Shown here in pieces: positions 1-8,077 of a DNA stretch of 15,785 nt; within the stretch, counting starts at the first letter, position 1; each line of letters starts with the position of its first letter. A program made the translations under genes and the position numbers. Source of the DNA: an uncultured Parvibacter sp. (GTDB lineage Bacteria; Actinomycetota; Coriobacteriia; Coriobacteriales; Eggerthellaceae); the NCBI GenBank assembly GCA_910587945.1, contig CAJUNI010000019.1, forward strand, positions 15,394-31,178. The letters run 5' to 3'. The notes beneath the pieces were generated by a model. That model had not been told where the DNA came from. It searched no databases and worked only from the letters and a program-made list of their open reading frames with translations.

Positions 1-1347
1 CAGCACGCACTTGCGGCCCGCTTCAGCAGCAGCCACAGCATCAGCAGCGGAGAAGACCGCTTCGCCTACTGCAGCACCGGGGCTTGCGTTCAAGCCACGA
101 GCAATAACGTCGTATTCGGCATTCTTGTCAAACTGAGGATGGAGCAACTGATCGAGCTGGTCTGGCTCGACACGCATGACAGCTTCTTCTTTGGTGATGA
201 GGCCTTCGCGCTCCATCTCGATAGCAATATGCAAGGCAGCAGCAGCGGTACGCTTACCCACACGGGTTTGCAGCATCCAGAGCTTACCCTGCTCGATAGT
301 AAATTCGATGTCACACATATCGCGGAAGTGATTCTCGAGAGTAACAAATACTTCCTCGAGCTGACGACCGGCTTCTTCCAAGCCAGCTACATGCTTCAAT
401 TCAGCGATAGGGCTGGTGTTACGGATGCCTGCTACAACGTCTTCACCCTGAGCGTTCACCAGATAATCGCCATAGAATTCTTTTTCACCATTGGCAGGGT
501 TGCGGGTGAAGGCTACACCGGTAGCTGAGGTTTCGCCCTTGTTGCCAAAGACCATGGACTGCACATTTACGGCCGTACCCAGATCGTCAGCAATCTTATT
601 CTTCTTACGATAGAGTACCGCACGAGGGTTATTCCAAGAACCAAATACGGCCTCGATAGCCAGTTGCAGCTGCACCATTGGATCCTGGGGGAATTGCACG
701 AGGCCACCCACCACGAGGGACGGATACTCCTCGGCCGAAACATTCTCGGAGAAGATGGTCTTGAATTCAGACACCAACTCTTGCAGATCCTCTGCCGTAA
801 GATCGGTGTCGGAAGTTACGCCACGCTCGTTCTTCATGGCCGTGATAGCGTTTTCAAACAGATCGCCGTCAAGACCCATCACAACGTTCGAGAACATTTG
901 AATAAAGCGACGATAGGAGTCCCAGGCAAAACGAGGATTCTCGGTTTGAGCAATCAGTCCGTTGATGGATTGATCATTGAGACCCAGATTAAGCACCGTA
1001 TCCATCATGCCCGGCATAGACATGGGAGCGCCGGAGCGAACAGATACCAAAAGCGGATCTTGAGCATCGCCAATTTTCTTGCCCATGCGCTCTTCAAGAT
1101 CGGCACGGTATTCAGCAATGGTATCAAGAGCCCCCTCAGGCCACACATTGCCAGCGTTTGCATACTCCATGCACGTCTGACAGGTGATGGTAAACCCGGG
1201 AGGTACGGGCAGACCAATGTTTGCCATCTCAGCAAGGTTTGCACCTTTGCCGCCCAGAATGGCTTTCATGTCCGTGTTACCCTCAGTGACATTGTTGCCC
1301 TGGGCGTCTTTACCAAATGCGTAGACGCGCTTCACTTCTTCGGTCAC
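1..1347 (-). CDS. ppdK: Pyruvate, phosphate dikinase, N-terminal 449 residues (cut by window edge)
   Basis: PPDK interconverts pyruvate + ATP + Pi and PEP + AMP + PPi in the cytoplasm, either as a glycolytic enzyme using PPi or gluconeogenically. The frame is open from a GTG at 1347 to the window edge. The GTG has AAGGAG at 1355-1360, 7 nt upstream. Visible family features are GGKGANLAEM (residues 32-41), the nucleotide-binding stretch VSVRSGAPMSMPGMMDT (about 101-117), TRNPANGEKEFYG in the ATP-grasp part, and NASPGAAVGEA from residue 420, which opens the phosphohistidine domain. The catalytic-His motif (GGxTSHAA) would lie just beyond the edge. Full family length is about 870-900 residues, so roughly half is present. 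It follows the gene for its regulatory kinase/phosphorylase by 98 nt. Family assignment is firm; physiological direction is not visible. Confidence 0.95.
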   Translation of the reverse strand, partial: MTEEVKRVYAFGKDAQGNNVTEGNTDMKAILGGKGANLAEMANIGLPVPPGFTITCQTCMEYANAGNVWPEGALDTIAEYRADLEERMGKKIGDAQDPLLVSVRSGAPMSMPGMMDTVLNLGLNDQSINGLIAQTENPRFAWDSYRRFIQMFSNVVMGLDGDLFENAITAMKNERGVTSDTDLTAEDLQELVSEFKTIFSENVSAEEYPSLVVGGLVQFPQDPMVQLQLAIEAVFGSWNNPRAVLYRKKNKIADDLGTAVNVQSMVFGNKGETSATGVAFTRNPANGEKEFYGDYLVNAQGEDVVAGIRNTSPIAELKHVAGLEEAGRQLEEVFVTLENHFRDMCDIEFTIEQGKLWMLQTRVGKRTAAAALHIAIEMEREGLITKEEAVMRVEPDQLDQLLHPQFDKNAEYDVIARGLNASPGAAVGEAVFSAADAVAAAEAGRKCVL

Positions 1348-1398
1348 CTTAATTCTCCTTCATGCTTTGCACCGAGGTGCGTTCCTATGCATGCGCAT

Positions 1399-1443
1399 CC
1401 TAAAAACAATGAACTCTCTTGCCGTTTCTCCGTTGTTTTTAGG
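1399..1443. repeat. 11-bp perfect inverted repeat between the PPDK regulator and ppdK
   Basis: CCTAAAAACAA (1399-1409) and TTGTTTTTAGG (1433-1443) are exact reverse complements separated by 23 nt. They lie in the 98-nt gap between the regulator stop and the ppdK start. No T-run follows the 3' arm on the minus strand, so a classical intrinsic terminator is unlikely. It could be an operator or an mRNA stem that sets ppdK expression apart from the upstream genes. A smaller GCACC/GGTGC stem (1369-1380) lies closer to the ppdK ribosome binding site. Function is inferred only. Confidence 0.55.
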
Positions 1444-1445
1444 TA

Positions 1446-2330
1446 CTACTCAATAATATCAGCGGCAGGGGGATGTGCGCGCTCGTAGTAACGAATAATC
1501 TCCTGAGCGGTCTCTTCCACTGCACGCTTCTCGGTATGAATAATAATGCATCCCAACTTGCGCATTAACGCCCGGGCTTTTTCCAGATCCTCATAGACAT
1601 ATTCAGGATCAGCGTAGGAGGAAGCCACCGTAATAGCCCGCCCCAAACGCTTCTGACGAATGTCCACCAAAACATCGGCAGTAGTCATCAGGCCAAATAA
1701 CCGCGTACGGTCCACATCGTAGATCTCTGCAGGGGGTGCGGTAGAGGGATCCAAGGGAACATTGGCTACTTTATACCCTTGCTGGGAGAGATAGATCGAT
1801 AAGGGTGTTTTAGACGAGCGCGAAACCCCCAACAACACGATGTCTGCTTTGGTGAGATCTTGGGTGTTGCGACCGTCATCGTGTTCGATGGTAAATTCCA
1901 CGGCTTCAATGCGCTTAAAGTAGTTCTCATCGGCCACACGCAACGTGCCGGCTCGGCTGGTAGGCTCCATCCCCGAAAGCTCAGCAATAGCCGATATTGC
2001 GCCGGTCATAATATCAACACCCATTATGTTTTCATGGGCATCCACATAGGCGTGGACTTTCTTGCAGATCTCTTGGTTGACCAGCGTAAAGAATACTAAG
2101 AGTCGGTCATCGCCTAAGGTATCTACATGATAGGCCGCATGCTCTTCCAGAAACCCGCGCACTTGCTCAAAACTTGACACCTTGGGCAAGATTTCGATCT
2201 TGGGATTAGTGACACCAAATTGTGCCGCCGCCGCGCGGGCCACGGCCTGGGCCGTGGCACCTACGGAGTCGGAAATAATATGGATAGTAGGAACGCGTGC
2301 TTCTCGCTCAAGGGGCGTATGACGTTCCAT
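1446..2330 (-). CDS. Pyruvate, phosphate dikinase regulatory protein (DUF299 kinase/phosphorylase, YqfL/PpsR/PDRP family)
   Basis: This family inactivates PPDK (or PEP synthase) by ADP-dependent phosphorylation of a Thr beside the catalytic His, and reactivates it by Pi-dependent dephosphorylation that releases PPi. The 294-residue length matches bacterial members (about 270-300). Diagnostic segments are ISDSVGATA near residues 19-27, VEFTIEHDDG near 144-153, and the nucleotide-binding loop GVSRSSKT at 168-175. The start is taken as ATG 2330 because AAGGA (2341-2345) lies 10 nt upstream. A TTG at 2339 overlaps the glyS TGA but sits only 1 nt from that site. The next gene is ppdK, the expected substrate, so a PPDK target is more likely than PEP synthase. 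From memory, YqfL is also near glyQS in Bacillus. Family assignment is firm; the substrate is inferred from context. Confidence 0.93.
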   Translation of the reverse strand: MERHTPLEREARVPTIHIISDSVGATAQAVARAAAAQFGVTNPKIEILPKVSSFEQVRGFLEEHAAYHVDTLGDDRLLVFFTLVNQEICKKVHAYVDAHENIMGVDIMTGAISAIAELSGMEPTSRAGTLRVADENYFKRIEAVEFTIEHDDGRNTQDLTKADIVLLGVSRSSKTPLSIYLSQQGYKVANVPLDPSTAPPAEIYDVDRTRLFGLMTTADVLVDIRQKRLGRAITVASSYADPEYVYEDLEKARALMRKLGCIIIHTEKRAVEETAQEIIRYYERAHPPAADIIE

Positions 2331-2335
2331 GACTA

Positions 2336-4420
2336 TCAATTCCTTGACATCTTGCCGAAGTCGGCCACTTGGGCAAAGGCTTGAACAAAGCGATTCAGAA
2401 GCGCCATGCGATTCGCTCGAATGGCATCGTCCTTGTCTTTCACCATGACCTCATCAAAGAATTGATCGATAGGAGCCCGCAGAGCTGCCAAGTCTTGCAG
2501 CGCCTCATCGTAGCGATCTTCAGTCATTGCCTGCTCTACAGCCGCTTGAGCTTTGATCACGGCCGCCAGCAACGTTGCCTCTACCGGAATAAGCAAACTC
2601 TCATCAATGGCTTCTCCGGCGCTCTCCTCACGTAAATTATTGGCACGGGCAAACGCAGTCGCAAGATCATCAAAGACCTCGGGAGACTCCGCCCGCGCAT
2701 GCTCAAGGGCGCGGACGCGACGAGCGAGTACCATGGGTTCAGTAACACCCCCGGCCATAACCGCGTCGATGGCGTCAACAGCAGCCCCTTCATCGCGCAG
2801 CAAAACGCGAGCACGAGTGAGGAAGAAGTTCAGTACTTCAGCAGCTACTGCTTGCTTGTTAAAGTCCAAACCCTCCTGCTCATAGAGCGACAGCGAGAAA
2901 TCAATGGCAGCACCCAGCTCTACCGGCAGCCCGGTTTCCAGCATGGCGAGAATACCTAAGGCCGCTCGGCGCAACGCAAAGGGATCCGAGGAGCCCGTGG
3001 GTGCCTGACCTACGGCAAACAAACCGCAAATGGTATCGATCTTGTCAGCCACAGCCACCATAGAGCCCACTTCATCAACGGGAAGCTCATCGCCAGCGAA
3101 GCGCGGACGATAGTGGTCTGCAATAGCCCGGGCCACACGCTCGTTTTCGCCCGAAGCAAGGGCGTAATAGGAGCCCATCACACCTTGAACCGAGGTGAAC
3201 TCAATAACGGCATTGGTAACCAAATCCGCTTTAGCTAAATAAGCTGCGCGCTTGGCATCAGTAAGTTCCTCAGGGCCGAAGCCACCCTGCTCCATAAGGT
3301 ATCCCACCAAAGCCACAACACGATCGGTTTTAGCCCGCGTAGTACCCAGCTTCTCCTGGAACACCACTTCATCCAAGTGCTCAACATAGCTCTCTAAGGG
3401 CTGCTTCAGGTCTTCCTCATAGAAGAACTTCGCATCATAGAGGCGAGCCGCTACCACGCGCTCATTACCATCAACGATGATGGCTTCACAGTCGGGGTTG
3501 CCGTTAGATACGATAATAAACGTGTTAGTAAGCTTGCACGCTTCATCATAGAGCGGGAAGTATCGTTGATGCATGAGCATGGCATCAACAATAATTTCTT
3601 CCGGAACCTTCAGGAACTCTTCATCGAAGGTTCCCACCATGACCGTCGGATACTCCGCCAAATTAATAACTTCCGTAAGCGTGGTTGGCGGCAAAGAGGC
3701 GTGATAACCCGTTGCCTGTTCAACGGCGGCTACCCCCTCACGAATGATCTGCTCGCGCGCCTGTTGAGAGGGCACGACAGCAGCTGAAGAGACCACATCA
3801 ATAAGTTCATCCGCAGAAGCAACCTCATGGGCACCGGGTGCCAACGTGCGATGACCCCAGGTATCACGGCCCGCCACCAAACCGGCGAACTCTACGGGAA
3901 TCACTTCATCGCCCAGAAGGGCCACAAGCCAGCGCACCGGGCGCGTAAACACTTCGCGGGTTCTTCCCCAGCGACAGGATTTTGGCCAAGAGATAGCCTC
4001 AATGACACCCTGCAGCACTTCGGGCAAAAGATCCACGGCCCGCTGAGCATCCACATGACGGGTAGCGTAGATATATTCCACGCCATCCTCTTCGCGGCGC
4101 TCGAGGTCTTCAGGAGCAACCCCTTTACCCCGGGCAAAACCCAGCGCTGCTTTCGTGGGATTGCCCTCATCATCAAAGGCAATTTTTACCGACGGGCCAC
4201 GAAATACTTCATCCATAGCATCGGTCTCGAGGGCTACTTCATCAACTACTGCGATCAAGCGACGAGGGGATGAATAAATGCGCACATCACCATGGGGCAG
4301 GCGTACCGCATCCAGAGCTTCCGGAACCAAGGTTGCCAACTGAGTGGTGGCATGCTTCAAATCAAATGCGGGAATTTCCTCCGTACCAATCTCGAAGGCA
4401 AGCGTTTCTTTGTTACTCAC
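2336..4420 (-). CDS. glyS: Glycine--tRNA ligase beta subunit
   Basis: This is the large subunit of the heterotetrameric bacterial glycyl-tRNA synthetase. It binds tRNA-Gly and pairs with the catalytic alpha subunit in the cytoplasm. The product is 694 residues, the usual length. Recognised segments are the N-terminal EIGTEEIPA (about 11-19), LMHQRYFPL in the middle, SVQGVMGSYYA, the highly conserved GQAPTGSSDPFALRRAAL, and a C-terminal anticodon-binding (DALR-like) end with RANRMALLNRF. The start is GTG 4420 with a strong purine-rich site (GGAGGAGGA around 4427-4435). It overlaps the glyQ stop by 8 nt (GTGAGTAA), which implies translational coupling and equal subunit supply. Its TGA stop touches the start region of the PPDK regulator. 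Confidence 0.97.
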   Translation of the reverse strand: MSNKETLAFEIGTEEIPAFDLKHATTQLATLVPEALDAVRLPHGDVRIYSSPRRLIAVVDEVALETDAMDEVFRGPSVKIAFDDEGNPTKAALGFARGKGVAPEDLERREEDGVEYIYATRHVDAQRAVDLLPEVLQGVIEAISWPKSCRWGRTREVFTRPVRWLVALLGDEVIPVEFAGLVAGRDTWGHRTLAPGAHEVASADELIDVVSSAAVVPSQQAREQIIREGVAAVEQATGYHASLPPTTLTEVINLAEYPTVMVGTFDEEFLKVPEEIIVDAMLMHQRYFPLYDEACKLTNTFIIVSNGNPDCEAIIVDGNERVVAARLYDAKFFYEEDLKQPLESYVEHLDEVVFQEKLGTTRAKTDRVVALVGYLMEQGGFGPEELTDAKRAAYLAKADLVTNAVIEFTSVQGVMGSYYALASGENERVARAIADHYRPRFAGDELPVDEVGSMVAVADKIDTICGLFAVGQAPTGSSDPFALRRAALGILAMLETGLPVELGAAIDFSLSLYEQEGLDFNKQAVAAEVLNFFLTRARVLLRDEGAAVDAIDAVMAGGVTEPMVLARRVRALEHARAESPEVFDDLATAFARANNLREESAGEAIDESLLIPVEATLLAAVIKAQAAVEQAMTEDRYDEALQDLAALRAPIDQFFDEVMVKDKDDAIRANRMALLNRFVQAFAQVADFGKMSRN

Positions 4421-5357
4421 CGCAGTCCTCCTCCCCTTCTTCGGTTGCAGGAGTTAGTCCCACTACGTGTTCCATATAGGAGGCACAGCAGGCCTTCGCG
4501 AGCGTCCGTACGCGCAGAATGTAGGCCATGCGTTCCGTGGCAGAAATAGCCTTTCGGGCATCCAGTAAGTTAAAGGCATGGCAGCACTTAAGCACAGAGT
4601 CATAAGCTGGCAGAGGCAGCCCGGCCTCTAAAGTACGCAGGCATTCTTTCTCGCGATCACTAAACTCCTGGAACAAAAATTCTGTATCGGCCACCTCAAA
4701 GTTATAGGCGGAATATTCCTTTTCGTTTTCCAGGTAGACATCGCCATAGGTAAAGGTCACACCATCATTACCTCGAGCCCAAACAATGTCATAGACTGAA
4801 TTAACGCCCTGGACAAACATCGTAAGGCGCTCCAGGCCATAGGCGATCTCTACGGGTACCGGATCGCACTCAAAGCCGCCAACTTGCTGGAAGTAGGTAA
4901 ACTGGGTGACCTCCATACCATCAATCCAAACTTCCCAGCCAAGACCCCAAGCACCAAGAGTGGGGCTTTCCCAGTCATCTTCTACAAAGCGCACGTCGTG
5001 AGAAGCCACATCAATGCCAATGGCCTCCAAGGATCCTAGATAGAGATCCTGAATATCGGCCGGAGAAGGCTTGATGAGGACCTGGAATTGGAAATAGTGT
5101 TGCAAGCGATTGGGGTTTGCGCCATAGCGGCCATCGGTAGGACGACGGCAGCCCTGGACATAGGCGGTACGCCAGGTGTCAGGACCTAAGGCGCGCAAGG
5201 TGGTAGCGGGTGCATTGGTACCAGCGCCTACTTCATTATCGTAGGGTTGCAATATAACGCAGCCCACTGATGCCCAGTAATGCTGCAGGTTCATGATGAC
5301 CTCTTGAAATGTGGGAGGCAGCCCTTCGTTGGCACTTCCCGATTTTTGGATGGTCAC
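4413..5357 (-). CDS. glyQ: Glycine--tRNA ligase alpha subunit
   Basis: This is the catalytic class II subunit that activates glycine with ATP and charges tRNA-Gly together with GlyS. The product is 314 residues, close to the family norm of about 300. Clear family blocks are TFQEVIMNLQHYW (16-28), RRPTDGRYG followed by NPNRLQHYFQFQ (71-92, motif 2 region), PTLGAWGLGWEVW with GMEVTQFTYFQQVGG, AYGLERL, and a C-terminal FNLLDARKAIS. The frame stays open upstream to 5483 and into lepB, but GTG 5357 is preferred: an AGAAGGAGGG site (5361-5370) sits just ahead and the family begins about here. Residues 69-70 are Gly-Cys, where the E. coli protein has Pro-Ser as I recall. No T-box leader fits in the 67-nt gap after lepB. 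Confidence 0.96.
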   Translation of the reverse strand: MTIQKSGSANEGLPPTFQEVIMNLQHYWASVGCVILQPYDNEVGAGTNAPATTLRALGPDTWRTAYVQGCRRPTDGRYGANPNRLQHYFQFQVLIKPSPADIQDLYLGSLEAIGIDVASHDVRFVEDDWESPTLGAWGLGWEVWIDGMEVTQFTYFQQVGGFECDPVPVEIAYGLERLTMFVQGVNSVYDIVWARGNDGVTFTYGDVYLENEKEYSAYNFEVADTEFLFQEFSDREKECLRTLEAGLPLPAYDSVLKCCHAFNLLDARKAISATERMAYILRVRTLAKACCASYMEHVVGLTPATEEGEEDCGE

Positions 5358-5424
5358 ATTCCCTCCTTCTTCGCGCGAATAGGTCTCTATCTCGGATGAA
5401 TTACTGTGAGTAACCGAGGTTCGT

Positions 5425-6012
5425 TTAGAGTTCGGTTTCAAGAATACCAAAGCGATTAAGTGGCCAATAGGCAAGCACCGCATGGCCGGTCACGGACTCT
5501 ACGGGCACGGCGCCGAAGTAGCGCGAGTCTGAAGAGTCGGTGCGGTTATCTCCCATGACCCAGAGATAGCCGTCCGGCACGGTATAAGGGTAGACAATTT
5601 CCACATTGCGTGCAGGAACTAAGGGGTAGCTGGGCTTTCCTTGGGTATAAGGCTCATCAAGCTGCTTCCCGTCCACAAACACAAACCCGTCACGCAAGTC
5701 AACAGTCTGACCACCCGTAGCAATGATGCGCTTAATGAGGATACGATTGTCTTCGCGCCCCGGCTCCGGATCTTCAAAGGTCACAATCTGACCCGCTTGG
5801 GGCTCCTCAAAGTAGTAGGAAACTTTTTCGGAAAAGACCATATCCCCTTCAAGGATAGTTTCCGTCATAGAGCCCGAAGGGATTTTATAGGCTTGAAAGA
5901 TGTAACTGCGTAGGAACCAGGAGATAAAAATGATGACCAGAATAGCCAGGATTAAGTGAATCACGCGGTCGCGAATAGGCACGGTTGGTTTTGCGTGATC
6001 CCCTGCTAACAT
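5425..6012 (-). CDS. lepB: Signal peptidase I
   Basis: This membrane serine protease removes signal peptides from Sec/Tat-exported proteins on the outer face of the membrane. The 195-residue protein has one N-terminal membrane segment (about 17-36) after a short cytoplasmic arm. Next come SGSM with catalytic Ser48, KRIIATGG with the general base Lys94, and box E GDNRTDSSDSR (154-164), all in the order and spacing of Gram-positive type I signal peptidases. The ATG at 6012 has TAGGA about 7 nt upstream. The trmD-lepB gap is 132 nt and lepB-glyQ is 67 nt, so it may be read through from rpsP or have its own promoter. The interrupted surface protein in this window carries a signal peptide that would be a plausible substrate. 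Confidence 0.96.
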   Translation of the reverse strand: MLAGDHAKPTVPIRDRVIHLILAILVIIFISWFLRSYIFQAYKIPSGSMTETILEGDMVFSEKVSYYFEEPQAGQIVTFEDPEPGREDNRILIKRIIATGGQTVDLRDGFVFVDGKQLDEPYTQGKPSYPLVPARNVEIVYPYTVPDGYLWVMGDNRTDSSDSRYFGAVPVESVTGHAVLAYWPLNRFGILETEL

Positions 6013-6144
6013 GGATGTATCCTACTCTTCCTTTCGCAGCTAAAAATTTTCCCGACTTGGCTCAAGCTACCGAGTTGTTCAGTAACCGTATTTTGGCATG
6101 GACATTGCCATTTTTTGCCAGGATTTCATACTAGCCCTATTCCC

Positions 6145-6897
6145 CTATTCCGACTGCGACGCTTGTAAAGACTCAAGAAAAACGCGGTCTTCGGAAGAGA
6201 GAGGTGCGGTCTCCAAAAGATCGGGGCGAAGAGCGGCCGTACGTGCCAAGCTTTGCTCACGGCGCCATTGGGCGATAGCTTGATGATTTCCCGACAAAAG
6301 CACCGGCGGTACCGCCATAGAGCGAAACTCGGCAGGGCGCGTATATTGCGGGTATTCCAAAAGCCCATCGGCAAAAGATTCATCTTCGGCCCCATGGAGC
6401 GCCCCTAACACCCCTGGGATTTTGCGTACCACGGCATCAATAACCACCATGGACGCTAATTCGCCACTGGTAAGCACATAATCGCCAAGGGAAATAATGC
6501 GATCAGCCAAACTATAGGCACGCTCATCAATGCCTTCGTAGTGACCGCACACAAACAAGAGATGATCCTTGGTGGCAAGTTCTGAGGCGAGGGCATCCGT
6601 GAAGGGCTCCCCGTGAGGAGCAAGAAAGATTACTTCTCGGGACTGCCCTTGTGCTACCCCCGGCTCAGACGCCGTAAGCTCATCCACCGCCAAAAAGAGG
6701 GGCTCACATTTCATGACGAGTCCGTCACCGCCTCCATAGGGGTCGTCATCGGTGGTGCGGTGGCGATCAAAGGTCCAATCCCGTAGATCATGAGCGGTGA
6801 ATTGAAGCTGCCCTTGGTCCTGGGCGCGCTTCATCATGGAAGCACCCATGACTGAGTCATACATTCCAGGAAAGGTGGAAAGGGTTTCGATAATCAT
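6145..6897 (-). CDS. trmD: tRNA (guanine-N1-)-methyltransferase (m1G37)
   Basis: TrmD uses S-adenosylmethionine to methylate G37 next to the anticodon, which prevents +1 frameshifting. The 250-residue product has the SPOUT trefoil-knot signatures: DDDPYGGGDGLVM (50-62), CGHYEGIDER (117-126) and SLGDYVLTSGELA (136-148), followed by IPGVLG. The His in CGHYEG replaces the Arg of proteobacterial enzymes; I recall the same form in Bacillus, so it is not a defect. Its ATG overlaps the rimM stop as ATGA, indicating coupled translation. The order rpsP-khpA-rimM-trmD is a classic ribosome-maturation operon. Confidence 0.97.
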   Translation of the reverse strand: MIIETLSTFPGMYDSVMGASMMKRAQDQGQLQFTAHDLRDWTFDRHRTTDDDPYGGGDGLVMKCEPLFLAVDELTASEPGVAQGQSREVIFLAPHGEPFTDALASELATKDHLLFVCGHYEGIDERAYSLADRIISLGDYVLTSGELASMVVIDAVVRKIPGVLGALHGAEDESFADGLLEYPQYTRPAEFRSMAVPPVLLSGNHQAIAQWRREQSLARTAALRPDLLETAPLSSEDRVFLESLQASQSE

Positions 6898-7439
6898 GAC
6901 CGCTGCGCCTCAATTAAACCGGTAGGAAGGCGGAGAACGAGAAGTGACTGCTCCTCATCTACGTCCACAATAAATTCGTCCACCAAGGGAATGAGGAGTT
7001 CCTCACCCTCATAGGCGGGTTCGGCAGGCGCCATATGCAGGCACAGCTGCATGGGGCGCTCTTCCACTTCTAGGATAGTGCCCAGCTCTTGGCCGGATTC
7101 CTCACAAATGCGCCATCCGTTCCAGTGATTGAGCGCATCCCAGTCGCGTAGGTCCTCAGGGTCGAGGTCGCTGCGACGCACCAAGCAATGGCATCCTTTG
7201 AGCGCAAAGGCTTGCTCTGCGGTAGTAAGCTCATCAAAGAGCACCACCGCTTCATCACTGGTACGGGATTGCACCTGAAGTACCCGAGCCCGTCGGGGTA
7301 CATCAAGCTGAGGTGGCACAAACGCCACCTCCATTCCCTGGACAAGCAAAAAGGGAAGGCCTGCAGCACTGCGTACTACAAGCCCTCCCTTTAGATTTTT
7401 GGTTGCCGTTACGGTTGCAACATCAATCCACGAATGCAT
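6894..7439 (-). CDS. rimM: Ribosome maturation factor RimM
   Basis: RimM binds ribosomal protein S19 and helps mature the 30S head. The 181-residue protein has the expected size. The C-terminal PRC-barrel half (about 100-175) is recognisable: WNGWRICEESGQELGTI, EELLIPLVDEFIVDVD and LPTGLIEAQ match the family pattern of an IP-V-x-F-V core followed by a GL(L/I) end. The N-terminal half is more divergent: only a remnant of the usual HGLKGEV motif is visible, as NLKGGLVV. The ATG at 7439 directly follows the khpA stop with no spacer, so coupling is likely. Position between khpA and trmD supports the call strongly. Confidence 0.92.
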   Translation of the reverse strand: MHSWIDVATVTATKNLKGGLVVRSAAGLPFLLVQGMEVAFVPPQLDVPRRARVLQVQSRTSDEAVVLFDELTTAEQAFALKGCHCLVRRSDLDPEDLRDWDALNHWNGWRICEESGQELGTILEVEERPMQLCLHMAPAEPAYEGEELLIPLVDEFIVDVDEEQSLLVLRLPTGLIEAQRS

Positions 7440-7694
7440 CTAATCGATGAGCTCCACTTCAGCCATAGCGCCAGAGCGAGAAGCTGCCGCTCGAGCCAGG
7501 GTACGAATAGACTTGATTACACGACCTTGGCGGCCGATAACCTTGCCCACATCCCCTTCATTAACAGAAATCTCGACCAGCACAGCGCCATCTTCAGTTT
7601 CTGAGGCAGTGATTTCACAGTCCTCAGGAAACTCAACCAACGGCACTACAATGGCTTCAACGAGTTCGGCAAGATCGTCCGTCAACTCTGCCAT
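7440..7694 (-). CDS. khpA: KH-domain RNA-binding protein KhpA (YlqC family)
   Basis: This is a small cytoplasmic RNA-binding protein, 84 residues long. It is a single type II KH domain with GKVIGRQGRVIKSIR at 50-64, containing the G-x-x-G loop (GRQG, 54-57), and an RTLARAA helix. In streptococci the homologue works with KhpB/Jag as a global RNA binder affecting cell division and elongation; that partner is not in this window. The N-terminal DDLAELVEAIVVPLVEFPEDCEI is typical of the YlqC family. The ATG at 7694 is 6 nt after the rpsP stop, with AGGAGG around 7706-7711, inside the end of rpsP. Confidence 0.94.
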   Translation of the reverse strand: MAELTDDLAELVEAIVVPLVEFPEDCEITASETEDGAVLVEISVNEGDVGKVIGRQGRVIKSIRTLARAAASRSGAMAEVELID

Positions 7695-7700
7695 AGGAGC

Positions 7701-7952
7701 TTAGGCCTCCTGCTTTTTGGCGGCTTCCTCCAGAAGACGAGCCACACGATCGGTGGGCTGAGCGCCATTGGCTAACCAACGATCAACTTTCTCCTGATCA
7801 AAGGTAACCGTAGCCGGATCCGTCAGAGGGTTGTAGCGACCCACCTCTTCAATAAAGCGGCCATCACGAGGGCAGCGAGAATCAGCAACGACGATACGAT
7901 AGTACGGACGCTTCTTGGCGCCGTGGCGAGCGAGGCGAATCTTAACAGCCAT
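7701..7952 (-). CDS. rpsP: 30S ribosomal protein S16
   Basis: S16 is a small-subunit protein bound to the 5' domain of 16S rRNA and required for 30S assembly. The product is 83 residues and begins MAVKIRLARHGAKKRPYYRI, the standard S16 opening. DSRCPRDGRFIEEVGRYNP and the C-terminal WLANGAQPTDRVARLL are also typical. The ATG at 7952 is preceded by AAAAGGAG about 9 nt away. It is the first gene of the rpsP-khpA-rimM-trmD block, with a promoter candidate at 8030-8058. The usual upstream neighbour ffh is displaced by about 5.3 kb because of the adhesin gene. Confidence 0.98.
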   Translation of the reverse strand: MAVKIRLARHGAKKRPYYRIVVADSRCPRDGRFIEEVGRYNPLTDPATVTFDQEKVDRWLANGAQPTDRVARLLEEAAKKQEA

Positions 7953-7990
7953 GAAGTTGAACTCCTTTTATCTTTTACGAATCTTTCGAT

Positions 7991-8011
7991 CTGCAAAGCA
8001 AATGTTTGCAG
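7991..8011 (-). promoter_or_regulatory. Stem-loop in the rpsP leader
   Basis: CTGCAAA (8011-8005 on the minus strand) pairs exactly with TTTGCAG (7997-7991) around a 7-nt loop. It lies inside the predicted 5' leader of rpsP, about 38 nt before the start codon. It could mark a leader that responds to a ribosomal protein or it may only stabilise the mRNA. No family match is known to me. Confidence 0.4.
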
Positions 8012-8029
8012 CGAATACAGCAGCTGACT

Positions 8030-8058
8030 ATGTTACGAGTTATCCCTTGTTTTTGCAA
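8030..8058 (-). promoter_or_regulatory. Sigma70-type promoter of the rpsP operon
   Basis: On the minus strand TTGCAA (8058-8053) and TAACAT (8035-8030) are 17 nt apart, each with four of six consensus bases. This predicts a start near 8023 and a leader of about 70 nt before rpsP. A promoter is expected here because the gene upstream is an unrelated surface protein. Based on pattern only. Confidence 0.5.
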
Positions 8059-8077
8059 GAACAACCCCGTTAGAAGA

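Noticed and set aside
664..1488. Plus-strand open frame of 274 codons
   Set aside because: It is antisense to ppdK, whose minus-strand translation matches PPDK throughout, and no family features are seen on the plus strand.
6013..6144. Small RNA or promoter in the trmD-lepB gap
   Set aside because: Only a short TGGCA/TGCCA stem and weak promoter-like hexamers are visible, not enough to call a feature.
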